This document shows, one piece after another, positions 1 to 5,401 of a DNA stretch of 7,681 bases. The notes below the pieces were generated by a model, which worked only from the letters and a program-made list of their open reading frames with translations, ran no database searches and had not been told where the DNA came from. The DNA lies in NCBI GenBank assembly GCA_051000715.1, contig JBPCOB010000279.1, forward strand, positions 1 to 7,681. The letters run 5' to 3'. Origin of the DNA: JBPCOB01 sp051000715 (lineage in GTDB: Bacteria > Actinomycetota > Actinomycetes > JALYNC01). Both the position numbers and the translations under genes were made by a program. The stretch's first letter is position 1. Each line of letters opens with the position of its first letter.

Positions 1-123
1 CGGGCTGCGGGCCGACGCGGTCGCCGCACCGTTTGCGCTCTGAGTAGGCGTCGCTGGGATCGCGGTCAGCGCGGTCACCCTCGCAGCTTCCGGCTTTCGC
101 CCCGCCACGCTCGACGACGATTG
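1..123 (+). pseudogene. 3' end of a probable membrane transporter gene, interrupted by in-frame TGA
   Basis: One reading frame (codons from base 2) encodes a peptide ending APFAL, meets TGA at 41-43, and continues in the same frame with VGVAGIAVSAVTLAASGF and then RPATLDDD before a second stop at 121-123. Both halves have coding-like G/C-rich third positions, and the second half looks like a last transmembrane helix plus a short acidic tail. The pattern around 'APF' recalls the C-terminus of MFS transporters, but only about 40 residues are visible, so the family is a guess. The simplest explanation is a TGG (Trp) to TGA change. Alternatively the protein really ends at 43 and the following open stretch is chance. 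Confidence 0.4.
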
Positions 124-268
124 AGGACCGCGCCCGAGCGGACGCTAGGAGGCTGTCCATCACCGCTCTGGCGGCCGAGACATCGAGTAGCCGTAACTCT
201 GAGCGCGTGTCGTAAGGGCTTCCTCCTGCGGGGCACCTGGCGCCGCCCGGCGAATCGTTCCTGTCGGC

Positions 269-274
269 TATAAG
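269..274 (+). promoter_or_regulatory. Possible -10 element of the merR remnant
   Basis: TATAAG lies 20 bp before the ATG at 294, predicting a transcript start near 281 and a very short leader that still contains the ribosome-binding site GGGAGGT (283-289). No convincing -35 is seen at 17-19 bp. No copy of the CCTTCC/GGAAGG operator found at 1403 is present here, so autoregulation through the same site is not visible. Confidence 0.35.
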
Positions 275-293
275 GTTGTCGCGGGAGGTACGG

Positions 294-529
294 ATGAGGA
301 TTGGGGAGCTGGCGGGCCAGGTCGGGGTGAACCCGAAAACGATCCGGTACTACGAGTCGATCGGGGTGCTGCCTGAGCCGGGGCGGAAGTCTTCGGGCTA
401 CCGGGACTACGACGAGAGCTACGCCGGGCGGTTGACGTTCATCCGCAGCGCGCAGCGGCTGGGATCACCTTGGATGAGGTCAAGGAGATCCTTGTCATCC
501 GGGAGCGGGGCGCTCTTCGCCCGCAGTAG
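294..529 (+). pseudogene. MerR-family metal/stress regulator, frameshifted and C-terminally truncated
   Basis: The start is ATG 294, with GGGAGGT at 283-289; a TTG at 276 is in frame but has no such site. The product begins MRIGELAGQVGVNPKTIRYY, the classic MerR helix-turn-helix, followed by ESIGVLPEP and a GYRDYDE wing. Around 461-463 the frame is lost: the expected RLGITLDEV reads RLGSPW, while the +2 frame continues as ITLDEVKEIL then VIRERG. One missing base (GGC to GG before ATC) explains this. The restored frame stops at TAG 527-529 after about 79 residues, whereas CueR/HmrR-type MerR proteins have about 130, so most of the dimerisation helix and the metal-binding loop are gone. Unrepaired, the frame runs to 554 with a nonsense tail. 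Without a dimerisation helix it is unlikely to regulate. The hydrolase starts 40 bp downstream. Confidence 0.85.
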
Positions 530-568
530 CCCAAGCAGCGAACGCCCTCGATAAGCGAGAGGACACCC

Positions 569-1402
569 ATGACCCCGCGTACCGCGACGATCGGCGACAC
601 CCAGATCCGGTGGCTCGAGCAGGACGGCGACGGCACACCGATCGTGCTGGTCCACGGCATCCCCACGTCACCTGCGCTGTGGCGGCACGTCACCCCCCGC
701 CTGACCGGCCATCGAGTACTCGCATTCGAGATGACCGGCTACGGCGAGAGCATCCCCGCTGGAACCGACCGCAACATCTCGGTCAGCGCCCAGGCCGACC
801 GGCTGCTCGCGTGGCTCGACCACCTCGGCATCGCCTCCGCGATCCTGGTCGGGCATGACCTCGGCGGGGGCGTGGTGCACATCGCCGCCGTTCGCCGACC
901 GAGCGTGTGCGCCGGGCTGCTCATCACCAACGGCATCGGCTACGACTCCTGGCCCATCCCGTCGGTCAAGGCGATGCGCCTGGCCAGCCCCGCGGTGTCC
1001 AAGCTCCCGGCGATCGCCCTCAAGCCGGCGCTCGCGATGCTCCTCGCCCGCGGCCACGACCAGCTCAGCGTCGCCAAGGAAGCTCTCGACGTGCACTACC
1101 AGCCGTACGCCAGGCACGGCGGCGGCGCCGCGATGGCTCGCCAGGTCAACTCCCTCGACGTCAACGACACCCTCGCCGTCGCCGACCAGATCCCCAGCCT
1201 CGCCGGCAAGCCCGCCCGCATCGTGTGGGGTGTCGCCGACCACTTCCAGAAGGCCGAGTACGGCGAGAGGTTCGCCCGCGACCTCGGGGTCACGATGCGC
1301 CGCATCGACGGAGGCAAGCACTTCACGCCCGAAGATCACCCCGACGTCATCGCCGTCGAGATCCGCAGCCTCGCCGCCGAGGTTGACAACCCCACGCCTT
1401 GA
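569..1402 (+). CDS. Alpha/beta-fold hydrolase with Asp nucleophile (dehalogenase/epoxide hydrolase type)
   Basis: 277 residues, starting at ATG 569 with GAGAGGA at 557-563. Visible family features: an HGIP oxyanion-hole motif at residues 29-32; a nucleophile elbow GHDLGGG with Asp97; a cap region at roughly 130-205; a probable catalytic acid Asp224 in WGVADHF; and a general-base His251 in GGKHFTPEDHPD. An Asp nucleophile (GHDxGG) is typical of haloalkane and fluoroacetate dehalogenases and of epoxide hydrolases, and not of Ser esterases. The cap residues that would separate these activities cannot be assigned by eye. No signal peptide is seen, so the protein is probably cytoplasmic. It lies between a broken merR and a broken copper-storage-like gene, and its stop codon overlaps the -35 of the next promoter. 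It looks intact, unlike both neighbours. The substrate is unknown. Confidence 0.88.
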   Translation: MTPRTATIGDTQIRWLEQDGDGTPIVLVHGIPTSPALWRHVTPRLTGHRVLAFEMTGYGESIPAGTDRNISVSAQADRLLAWLDHLGIASAILVGHDLGGGVVHIAAVRRPSVCAGLLITNGIGYDSWPIPSVKAMRLASPAVSKLPAIALKPALAMLLARGHDQLSVAKEALDVHYQPYARHGGGAAMARQVNSLDVNDTLAVADQIPSLAGKPARIVWGVADHFQKAEYGERFARDLGVTMRRIDGGKHFTPEDHPDVIAVEIRSLAAEVDNPTP

Positions 1403-1429
1403 CCTTCCACCGGCTGGAAGGCATTGAGT
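1399..1429 (+). promoter_or_regulatory. MerR/CueR-type promoter with dyad operator
   Basis: A -35 TTGACC (1399-1404) and a -10-like TTGAGT (1424-1429) are separated by 19 bp, the long spacer typical of MerR-controlled promoters. The spacer region carries a perfect 7-bp inverted repeat, CCTTCCA (1403-1409) and TGGAAGG (1415-1421), with a 5-bp centre. This closely matches the operator geometry known for CueR at copA promoters. It lies 50 bp upstream of the Cys-rich copper-storage-like gene. The -35 contains the hydrolase stop codon, so this is an internal promoter. The obvious cognate regulator is the MerR at 294, which is now broken. Confidence 0.82.
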
Positions 1430-1479
1430 CAGCGACGAGACGCCCACACGACCGTGCGGCCCGATGAAAGGACGAACAC

Positions 1480-1703
1480 ATGCCCCTGGTCGACGACCGC
1501 ACCAAGGAGATCGTCAACATCCTCGCGACCTGCGTCGCCGAGTGCGCCGCGCCGACATGGCCACGTGCATCGCGCTGTGCAACGACTGCGCCCAGCTGTG
1601 CGCCGCCTGCATCCCGCTGGTTGCCTGCGGCAGCTCGTTCAGCGCCGAACTATGCCGGCTGTGCGCCGACGCCTGCGAGCAGTGTGCGGCCGAGTGCGCG
1701 TAG
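1480..1703 (+). pseudogene. Cys-rich four-helix-bundle copper-binding protein (DUF326/Csp-like), frameshifted and truncated
   Basis: ATG 1480 with AAGGA at 1468-1472 opens MPLVDDRTKEIVNILATCVAECAAP, then loses its sense at about 1546-1556. The frame beginning DMATCIALC at 1554 continues with Cys pairs spaced CxxC or CxxxC and ends AECA at TAG 1701-1703. The second frame has 11 Cys in about 49 residues, the signature of copper-storage (Csp/DUF326) helices. Compared with the family, a stretch of the second helix (about EC...C...C) appears deleted at the junction, and the last helix (roughly 30-40 residues) is absent. Known Csp proteins bind many Cu(I) ions in the core of the bundle; this copy probably cannot fold. 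The MerR-type operator directly upstream supports a copper role for the ancestral gene. Confidence 0.82.
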
Positions 1704-1892
1704 GGCATGTTCGAAGGAAAAGGTCGTCGCCGGCATCGGTGACCGTGATCCAGACCGAAGCGACTGTGTCAAGTGTTTCTGGCCCCGGCGGGACGGTTAC
1801 GTGTGGCCTCAGACGCAAAACACGCTCGGGACCGCCGAGTGCGTCAGGGTGGGGGCAGGCGGCGGGGCGGTGAGTGTTTGTTGCTGGTGGGG
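1704..1892. other. Gene-free interval between convergent units
   Basis: About 190 bp between the broken copper-protein gene and the stop of the leftward membrane-protein gene. No reading frame here resembles a protein. The rightward frame after 1703 does not restore the missing last helix of the copper protein. A hairpin at 1812-1845 is listed separately. A TTGACA on the minus strand near 1766-1771 has no convincing -10 partner with a gene behind it. Confidence 0.5.
1812..1845. terminator. Possible bidirectional hairpin terminator
   Basis: Nested inverted repeats: an outer pair GACGCA (1812-1817) and TGCGTC (1840-1845), and an inner pair CTCGG (1825-1829) and CCGAG (1835-1839) around a 5-base loop. 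A 7-base bulge lies on the left side only. The hairpin sits about 50 bp past the stop of the leftward membrane-protein gene. There is no T-run on either side, so it would be an atypical terminator, as is common in high-GC actinobacteria. Assigned by position and structure only. Confidence 0.3.
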
Positions 1893-2261
1893 TTAGTAGG
1901 TGTAGATGTCGATGAGGAACGCGGCCAGCGCTGTCCAGAGGGCGAGCCGGATGGCGCGTGGGGGTCGTTTGCCAGCGGCGGCGCCGAGGGCGAACGCGAC
2001 TGCTGCTCCGGCGAGGGTGAATACGCCCGATCCGGTGTCTTGCCAGCTGACGGGGAAGGGCCGGAAGGGCAGGTCGTGCGAGAACGCTGAGGTGGCTCCG
2101 GTCGCGGCCAGGATGGAGTTCCAGGCCAGCGGCATGAGGAAGGCGGCGGCTGCTGCGGTGATGAGCGCTCGTGGGCGTCGGTCTCTGGCGAGGAAGGCCA
2201 CCAGGATTACGGCCAGCACGGCCGATAGGGCGGCGCCGTAGAGCATGGTCTCGGTTCTCAT
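1893..2261 (-). CDS. Small four-helix integral membrane protein, unknown function
   Basis: 122 residues. The ATG at 2261 is preceded by a strong AGGAGG. Four hydrophobic segments are visible at about residues 6-25, 32-56, 79-98 and 104-122. Between helices 2 and 3 lies a polar loop with His62, Asp63, FRPFPVSWQD and several Pro and aromatic residues, the most distinctive part. There are no Cys and no recognised motif. The C-terminus ends IDIYTY straight after the last helix. It is the last gene of the leftward ChrB-type operon, 52 bp after the DUF2148 gene, and may be co-transcribed. I do not recognise the family. Its place suggests a membrane partner of the system, but that is inference from position only. 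Confidence 0.75.
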   Translation of the reverse strand: MRTETMLYGAALSAVLAVILVAFLARDRRPRALITAAAAAFLMPLAWNSILAATGATSAFSHDLPFRPFPVSWQDTGSGVFTLAGAAVAFALGAAAGKRPPRAIRLALWTALAAFLIDIYTY

Positions 2262-2313
2262 CGTGGCCTCCTGGCCGCTCGGGTTGGTGTCTGCTCATGC
2301 GTGGCGCATCGGG

Positions 2314-3129
2314 TCAGTTGCGCTCAGAGGGCGCGGGACGGGTTCGGCGGGCGGTTGCGGTGCGGGGTTGTTGCTTGTTGCGGGCGCCGTCGGCGCGGGG
2401 GGCGCCGGGCACGCCGAGGGGCAGGGTTCCGGTGGCGGGCAGGTCGAGCAGGTCGTAGTCGATGTCGGGCATCCGCCGGTCGAAGGTGATGGCCTTGTGG
2501 GTCAGCGACAGGGACAGGGCGACGGCGAGGTCGGCGCGGATCAGGTGCAGCTTGCGGGCGGCGACGGCGATCCGGGTCTGGCAGCGGCTGTCGACGCAGT
2601 GCAGCGCGCCGGTGCGGGCGGCGGAGCCGACGGCGACGCCGAGGTCGACGCCGCGCAGGGTGCAGGTGGGGCCGGTGAACTCGAGGTCGGCGGAGCCGGC
2701 CCGGAGTTGTTTGGTGGCGTGGAGGAACTCGGCGCAGGTGGCGTAGCCGCAGGCGCCGCAGTCGTACCCGGGTGGGTAGGGGTTGAGCAGGCCGACGAAC
2801 AGGACACCGTCGAGGGCTTGGGCGGCGTCGGCGTCGCGGAACCAGATGGCTTCGCGGCGTTCGGCGCCGCGGGCGCGCATCCAGTCGGCCAGGGCCGTGA
2901 GGGTGGCGCGGTCGTGCACGAGAGTGGTCTCCAGGAAGGTCGGGGCGCCGGCGGCGAGGAGCTGGCCGCCGGACTTCGGGGCGGTCATCGCGGCTGCGGC
3001 CATCAGCTGCCCGACCTGGCGCACGACCGGCTCGCGCAGGTCGGCGAACTCGATCGGTTCGGCTCCGTTCGCACTCGGGGCGGCGCCGGCGTCGGGGCTG
3101 CGTGGCTCGTGGCCGGCGTCCGTCGTCAT
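2314..3129 (-). CDS. DUF2148 ferredoxin-like domain protein
   Basis: 271 residues from ATG 3129, which overlaps the stop of the upstream ChrB-domain gene as ATGA. There is no clear Shine-Dalgarno, so translation is probably coupled. Residues 1-25 look disordered. The DUF2148 pattern follows: a helix with MTAPKSGG (48-55); an iron-sulphur-type motif C124-x2-C127-x4-C132 in YDCGACGYATCAEF; C156 before RGVDLGVAVGSA (159-170); and a closing block AVALSLSLTHKAITFDR (202-218) that corresponds to the family's 'GIPLSATGKNIFFDR'-like ending. C178 and C183 are additional. The tail (245-271) is basic and likely unstructured. The family is known mostly from anaerobes and archaea and has no established reaction; a 4Fe-4S cluster is inferred from the Cys spacing. 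In this operon it may be a redox component. Confidence 0.85.
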   Translation of the reverse strand: MTTDAGHEPRSPDAGAAPSANGAEPIEFADLREPVVRQVGQLMAAAAMTAPKSGGQLLAAGAPTFLETTLVHDRATLTALADWMRARGAERREAIWFRDADAAQALDGVLFVGLLNPYPPGYDCGACGYATCAEFLHATKQLRAGSADLEFTGPTCTLRGVDLGVAVGSAARTGALHCVDSRCQTRIAVAARKLHLIRADLAVALSLSLTHKAITFDRRMPDIDYDLLDLPATGTLPLGVPGAPRADGARNKQQPRTATARRTRPAPSERN

Positions 3130-3593
3130 GGCTGCGCCGGTGTGGGGGTGACCTGGGTATTGCACCAGGCGTAGAGGGCGTCGTAGACGAACATGCCCCG
3201 CTGCAGGAGGGTGTCGTCGTCGGCTTCGACGTCGAGGCCGCCGATGCCGATGGCGAGCAGTCCGGGCCCGAGCGGGTCGGTGTCCAGGTCGGCGGCGATG
3301 TCGGCGGCGTGCACGATCGCGGCGAGCCGGGCCAGCGGCAGGTTGTCGTCGAGGTCGTGGGCGGCGATGAGGGTCTCGAAGGTGCACCATTCGCCGTCGC
3401 CGGACGGGGTGGGCTGGTGGGTGTAGTCGGCGCCGGGTGCGTCGAAGGAGCGGCCGCCCTGTTCGGCGGCGGCGGTCAGGACCTGGTCGGCGGGGACGTA
3501 GAGGATTTGTGCGTCGGGGTCGATGAACCGGCGGATCAGCCAGGGGCAGGCGATCCGGTCGGTCTTGGGGCGGGCTCGGGTGATCCATTTCAT
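3126..3593 (-). CDS. Stand-alone ChrB C-terminal-domain protein (copy 1)
   Basis: 155 residues. ATG 3593 has AGAGGAG upstream and overlaps the stop of the ABM-like gene as ATGA. The start MKWITRARPKTDRIACPWLI then RRFIDPDA is the hallmark of the ChrB C-terminal domain of chromate-resistance proteins. Residues shared with the second copy at 5887 include D12-R13, C16, WLIRRF (18-23), DPDA, an H (59 here), C70-x-FET, and IVH-xAD (94-99), which are possible ligand or active-site positions. No ChrB N-terminal domain is fused here. In characterised systems ChrB senses chromate and controls chrBA operons; the job of isolated C-terminal domains is not established. It is followed by the DUF2148 gene through another ATGA. 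Confidence 0.88.
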   Translation of the reverse strand: MKWITRARPKTDRIACPWLIRRFIDPDAQILYVPADQVLTAAAEQGGRSFDAPGADYTHQPTPSGDGEWCTFETLIAAHDLDDNLPLARLAAIVHAADIAADLDTDPLGPGLLAIGIGGLDVEADDDTLLQRGMFVYDALYAWCNTQVTPTPAQP

Positions 3594-3967
3594 GACGACT
3601 CCTCTTTCGGGCTTGGTGGCAGGTCGGTGGGGGGCGTGCTCGGTTTGGTGTGGAGGTCGTGCAGGGCGGGCAGGTTCAGGTAGCCGCCGGGCACGTCGTA
3701 GCGGGTGATCGGGCGGTAGCTGACGTCGTGGTGGACGTCGCTGGCGGTCAGCGCGGCCCGGTGGGGGGTGGCGATCCAGGCGTCGAAGACCTCGTGGCTG
3801 GGCCAGGCGGTGAGGACGACGGTCTCGCCGGCCGGGTTGACGGGTTCGCAGACCAACTCGGCGAGGATGCCGTGCTCTTGGCGGACCTGTCGGCCGGCAG
3901 CGATCCAGGCCAGGTAGCGTTCCCGCACCTCGGGGGGGACCAGCACGGTGCGCAGGCAGATGATCAT
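3590..3967 (-). CDS. ABM (antibiotic biosynthesis monooxygenase)-like alpha+beta barrel protein
   Basis: 125 residues from ATG 3967, which overlaps the MFS stop as ATGA; GGAGAG lies upstream. Residues 2-90 fit a dimeric alpha+beta barrel: an opening strand MIICLRTVLV, an amphipathic helix with RERYLAWIAAGRQVRQEHG (15-33), a strand ELVCEP, a strand TVVLTAWPSHEVFDAWIATP (49-68) with conserved-looking Trp55 and Trp64, and a His79-His80 pair. The last 35 residues are Pro/Ser/Thr-rich and probably disordered. ABM-fold proteins include cofactor-free monooxygenases, haem-degrading enzymes and binding proteins with no catalysis, so the activity is open. Its place between an MFS transporter and a ChrB-domain protein suggests a role in handling the same compound. 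Confidence 0.72.
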   Translation of the reverse strand: MIICLRTVLVPPEVRERYLAWIAAGRQVRQEHGILAELVCEPVNPAGETVVLTAWPSHEVFDAWIATPHRAALTASDVHHDVSYRPITRYDVPGGYLNLPALHDLHTKPSTPPTDLPPSPKEESS

Positions 3968-5244
3968 CGGGGCTCTCCAGGGGTCGGTGGGGCCGGTTGG
4001 GTCGGTCGCGGTCGGGCGCCGGTGGCCCCGGCTGCGGGCGCGAGGGTCGGGGACAGGTGTCGGGCCCACCGCCACAGGGCTAGGTCGTAGCCGGCCTTGA
4101 TCAGGCCGGCGAGCAGCAGTGGGGCGCCGAGGGCGACCTGCTGTAGGGCCCCGGCGGCGATCGGGCCGACGGGCCGGACGGCGTAGCGGGCGGCGTTGGT
4201 GACCGCGGCCGCCGAGGTGCGCTCGGGCGGGGTGACCACGCTCATCACCAGCGCCTGCCGCGTCGGCACATCCATCTGGGACAGGGTGGTCCTGGCCAGC
4301 AGCAGCGCGGCCGCCGCCGGGAAGGTCGGCGCGAACGCGACCGACGCCAGCAGCAGGTTGCTCGGCAGGTGGGTGCCGACCATGGTCGGGATCAGCCCGA
4401 ACCGGCGGGCCAGCCGGGGGGCGATCAGCACCGACCCGGCCTGGACGAGCGAGACGGTGAAGAACAACCAGCCCAGCACGGCCAGGCTCACCTCGTACCG
4501 CTGGGTCAGGTAGTAGGACAGGAATCCGGTGGTGACCAGGCCCCCGCCGGCCGCGTCGATCGCGAAGAGCCCGGCCAGGCGGCGCACCACGGCGCGGGAG
4601 GGTCCAACGGCTCTGGCCCGAGCCGGGCGGGCTGGCTCGTCCGTGGAGGCCTCGACAGCCGGTGAGAGGCGCCAAGCGGCTGCGGCGCCGGCGAGCCCGA
4701 CCGGGACCAGGACGGCGAACAGCTGCGCGTGCAGGCCGGCGCCGGGCCCGGTCTGACCCAGGCCGGGCAGTGCGGCGGCCAGCGCGCCGAGGGCGCCGCA
4801 GCCGGCGCCGACCGCGTTGTACCGTCCGTAGACCGCGGCACTGCCGGCGTCCTCCGCGGCGAGCATGACCTGCTCCAGGGTGGTGCCCGCGCCGTTGTCG
4901 ACGACGTCGGTGGACAGAGTGCCCGTCAGCCCGAGGACGAGCAGCAGCCAGAACGGGGCGCCCGCTGCCACCGCTGCTCCGGCCAGCGCCACGGCCAGGA
5001 AGAACCCGGCGTAGCAGCGCCGCCGCCCGAGCCGGTCGGCGAACCTGCCGACCACCAGCGAGGCGATCGCGTTGCCGGCGATCAACGCGGTCAGGACCAG
5101 ACCCGCCTGCAATGGACCGTACCCGCGGGCCGCCAGCAGGGTGCCGAGCAGCACCGCGGTGAACCCGTACCCGGCCGCGCGCACCCCCTGCCCGGCAATC
5201 AGCCAGATGGCATCCCGCCCCGGCCCGCCGGCCTCAGCAGCCAC
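3964..5244 (-). CDS. MFS transporter of the ChrB-type locus
   Basis: 426 residues. I chose GTG 5244 because GGAGGTGGG lies just upstream and the hydrophobic part starts about 12 residues later. In-frame starts up to 5358 would place palindromic and promoter sequence inside the gene and have no ribosome-binding site. The usual 12-helix MFS layout is visible, with the motif A loop GRFADRLGRRR (66-76) between helices 2 and 3 and a charged central loop with EASTDEPARPARARAV. The first helix region QGVRAAGYGF is distinctive. It is the first gene of the leftward operon and is divergent from the ChrB N-domain gene. No ChrA/CHR transporter is present in the window, so this protein may be the exporter of the system. 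The substrate is not inferable from the sequence. Confidence 0.88.
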   Translation of the reverse strand: MAAEAGGPGRDAIWLIAGQGVRAAGYGFTAVLLGTLLAARGYGPLQAGLVLTALIAGNAIASLVVGRFADRLGRRRCYAGFFLAVALAGAAVAAGAPFWLLLVLGLTGTLSTDVVDNGAGTTLEQVMLAAEDAGSAAVYGRYNAVGAGCGALGALAAALPGLGQTGPGAGLHAQLFAVLVPVGLAGAAAAWRLSPAVEASTDEPARPARARAVGPSRAVVRRLAGLFAIDAAGGGLVTTGFLSYYLTQRYEVSLAVLGWLFFTVSLVQAGSVLIAPRLARRFGLIPTMVGTHLPSNLLLASVAFAPTFPAAAALLLARTTLSQMDVPTRQALVMSVVTPPERTSAAAVTNAARYAVRPVGPIAAGALQQVALGAPLLLAGLIKAGYDLALWRWARHLSPTLAPAAGATGARPRPTQPAPPTPGEPR

Positions 5245-5283
5245 TGACCCACCTCCATCCTCGGTTCGACCGGGCACCGCCGG

Positions 5284-5303
5284 CGCTGACAAATTGGTCA
5301 GCG
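5284..5303. promoter_or_regulatory. Inverted repeat (operator candidate) in the MFS leader
   Basis: CGCTGAC (5284-5290) and GTCAGCG (5297-5303) are perfect complements around AAATTG, giving a near-palindromic 20-bp site, the size of a dimeric repressor operator. It is in the predicted 5' leader of the MFS operon and abuts a second palindrome. It could also be part of an RNA hairpin. Confidence 0.5.
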
Positions 5304-5321
5304 GCACCGGATCCGGTGCCG
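5302..5321. promoter_or_regulatory. Perfect 20-bp palindrome in the MFS leader
   Basis: The 20 bases 5302-5321 are a perfect palindrome with arms CGGCACCGGA and TCCGGTGCCG. It shares two bases with the inverted repeat at 5284-5303. It is either a DNA-binding site or a strong stem in the transcript, downstream of the predicted MFS transcription start near 5331 and upstream of GTG 5244. Confidence 0.5.
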
Positions 5322-5337
5322 AGCAACCACCCACGCA

Positions 5338-5366
5338 ATACTGCAACCGTGGTCGCACAATTGCAA
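5338..5366 (-). promoter_or_regulatory. Predicted promoter of the MFS-ABM-ChrB-DUF2148 operon
   Basis: On the minus strand, -35 TTGCAA (5366-5361) and -10 CAGTAT (5343-5338) are separated by 17 bp. This predicts a start near 5331 and a leader of about 87 bases holding both palindromes. The promoter overlaps the 15-bp direct repeats, so a protein bound there would block it. Confidence 0.45.
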
Positions 5367-5376
5367 CCGTGGTCGC
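5342..5376. repeat. 15-bp direct repeat, 20-bp period (tandem operator candidate)
   Basis: TGCAACCGTGGTCGC occurs exactly at 5342-5356 and again at 5362-5376. The 20-bp period (about two helical turns) would put two bound proteins on the same DNA face. The repeats cover the leftward MFS promoter, and the right copy covers the expected -35 zone of the rightward ChrB promoter. A co-encoded regulator such as the ChrB N-domain protein is the natural candidate binder, by inference. Confidence 0.65.
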
Positions 5377-5389
5377 CCCGCGGAGCGGT

Positions 5390-5395
5390 TAGTCT
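5390..5395 (+). promoter_or_regulatory. -10 element for a leaderless transcript
   Basis: TAGTCT fits the actinobacterial TAnnnT -10, and its end lies 6 bases before GTG 5402. The transcript would therefore start at or next to the start codon. No Shine-Dalgarno sequence is present, which supports a leaderless mRNA. Confidence 0.5.
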
Positions 5396-5401
5396 GGGCG
5401 G

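Noticed and set aside
668..1447. Leftward open frame of 259 codons opposite the hydrolase
   Set aside because: Antisense shadow of a gene with clear catalytic motifs; no recognisable domain on that strand.
1730..1810. Possible degenerate insertion-sequence end (GTGTCAAGTGTTT and flanking bases)
   Set aside because: No matching inverted partner, target duplication or transposase fragment is visible in the window.
2245..3174. Long rightward open frame (309 codons) rich in Gly, Val and Ala
   Set aside because: It is the antisense of the DUF2148 gene; composition is repetitive G/V/A/E from GC-rich codons, with no motif and no ribosome-binding site.
3590..4675. A 361-residue leftward frame containing the ABM-like protein
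   Set aside because: Upstream of ATG 3967 it lies inside the MFS gene in another frame and is Arg/Pro/Gly-rich. The ATGA overlap and GGAGAG site support the short 125-residue protein.
5245..5358. Upstream start for the MFS gene, adding up to 38 residues
   Set aside because: The extension would span both palindromes and the predicted promoter, lacks a ribosome-binding site, and is not hydrophobic; GTG 5244 follows GGAGGTGGG.
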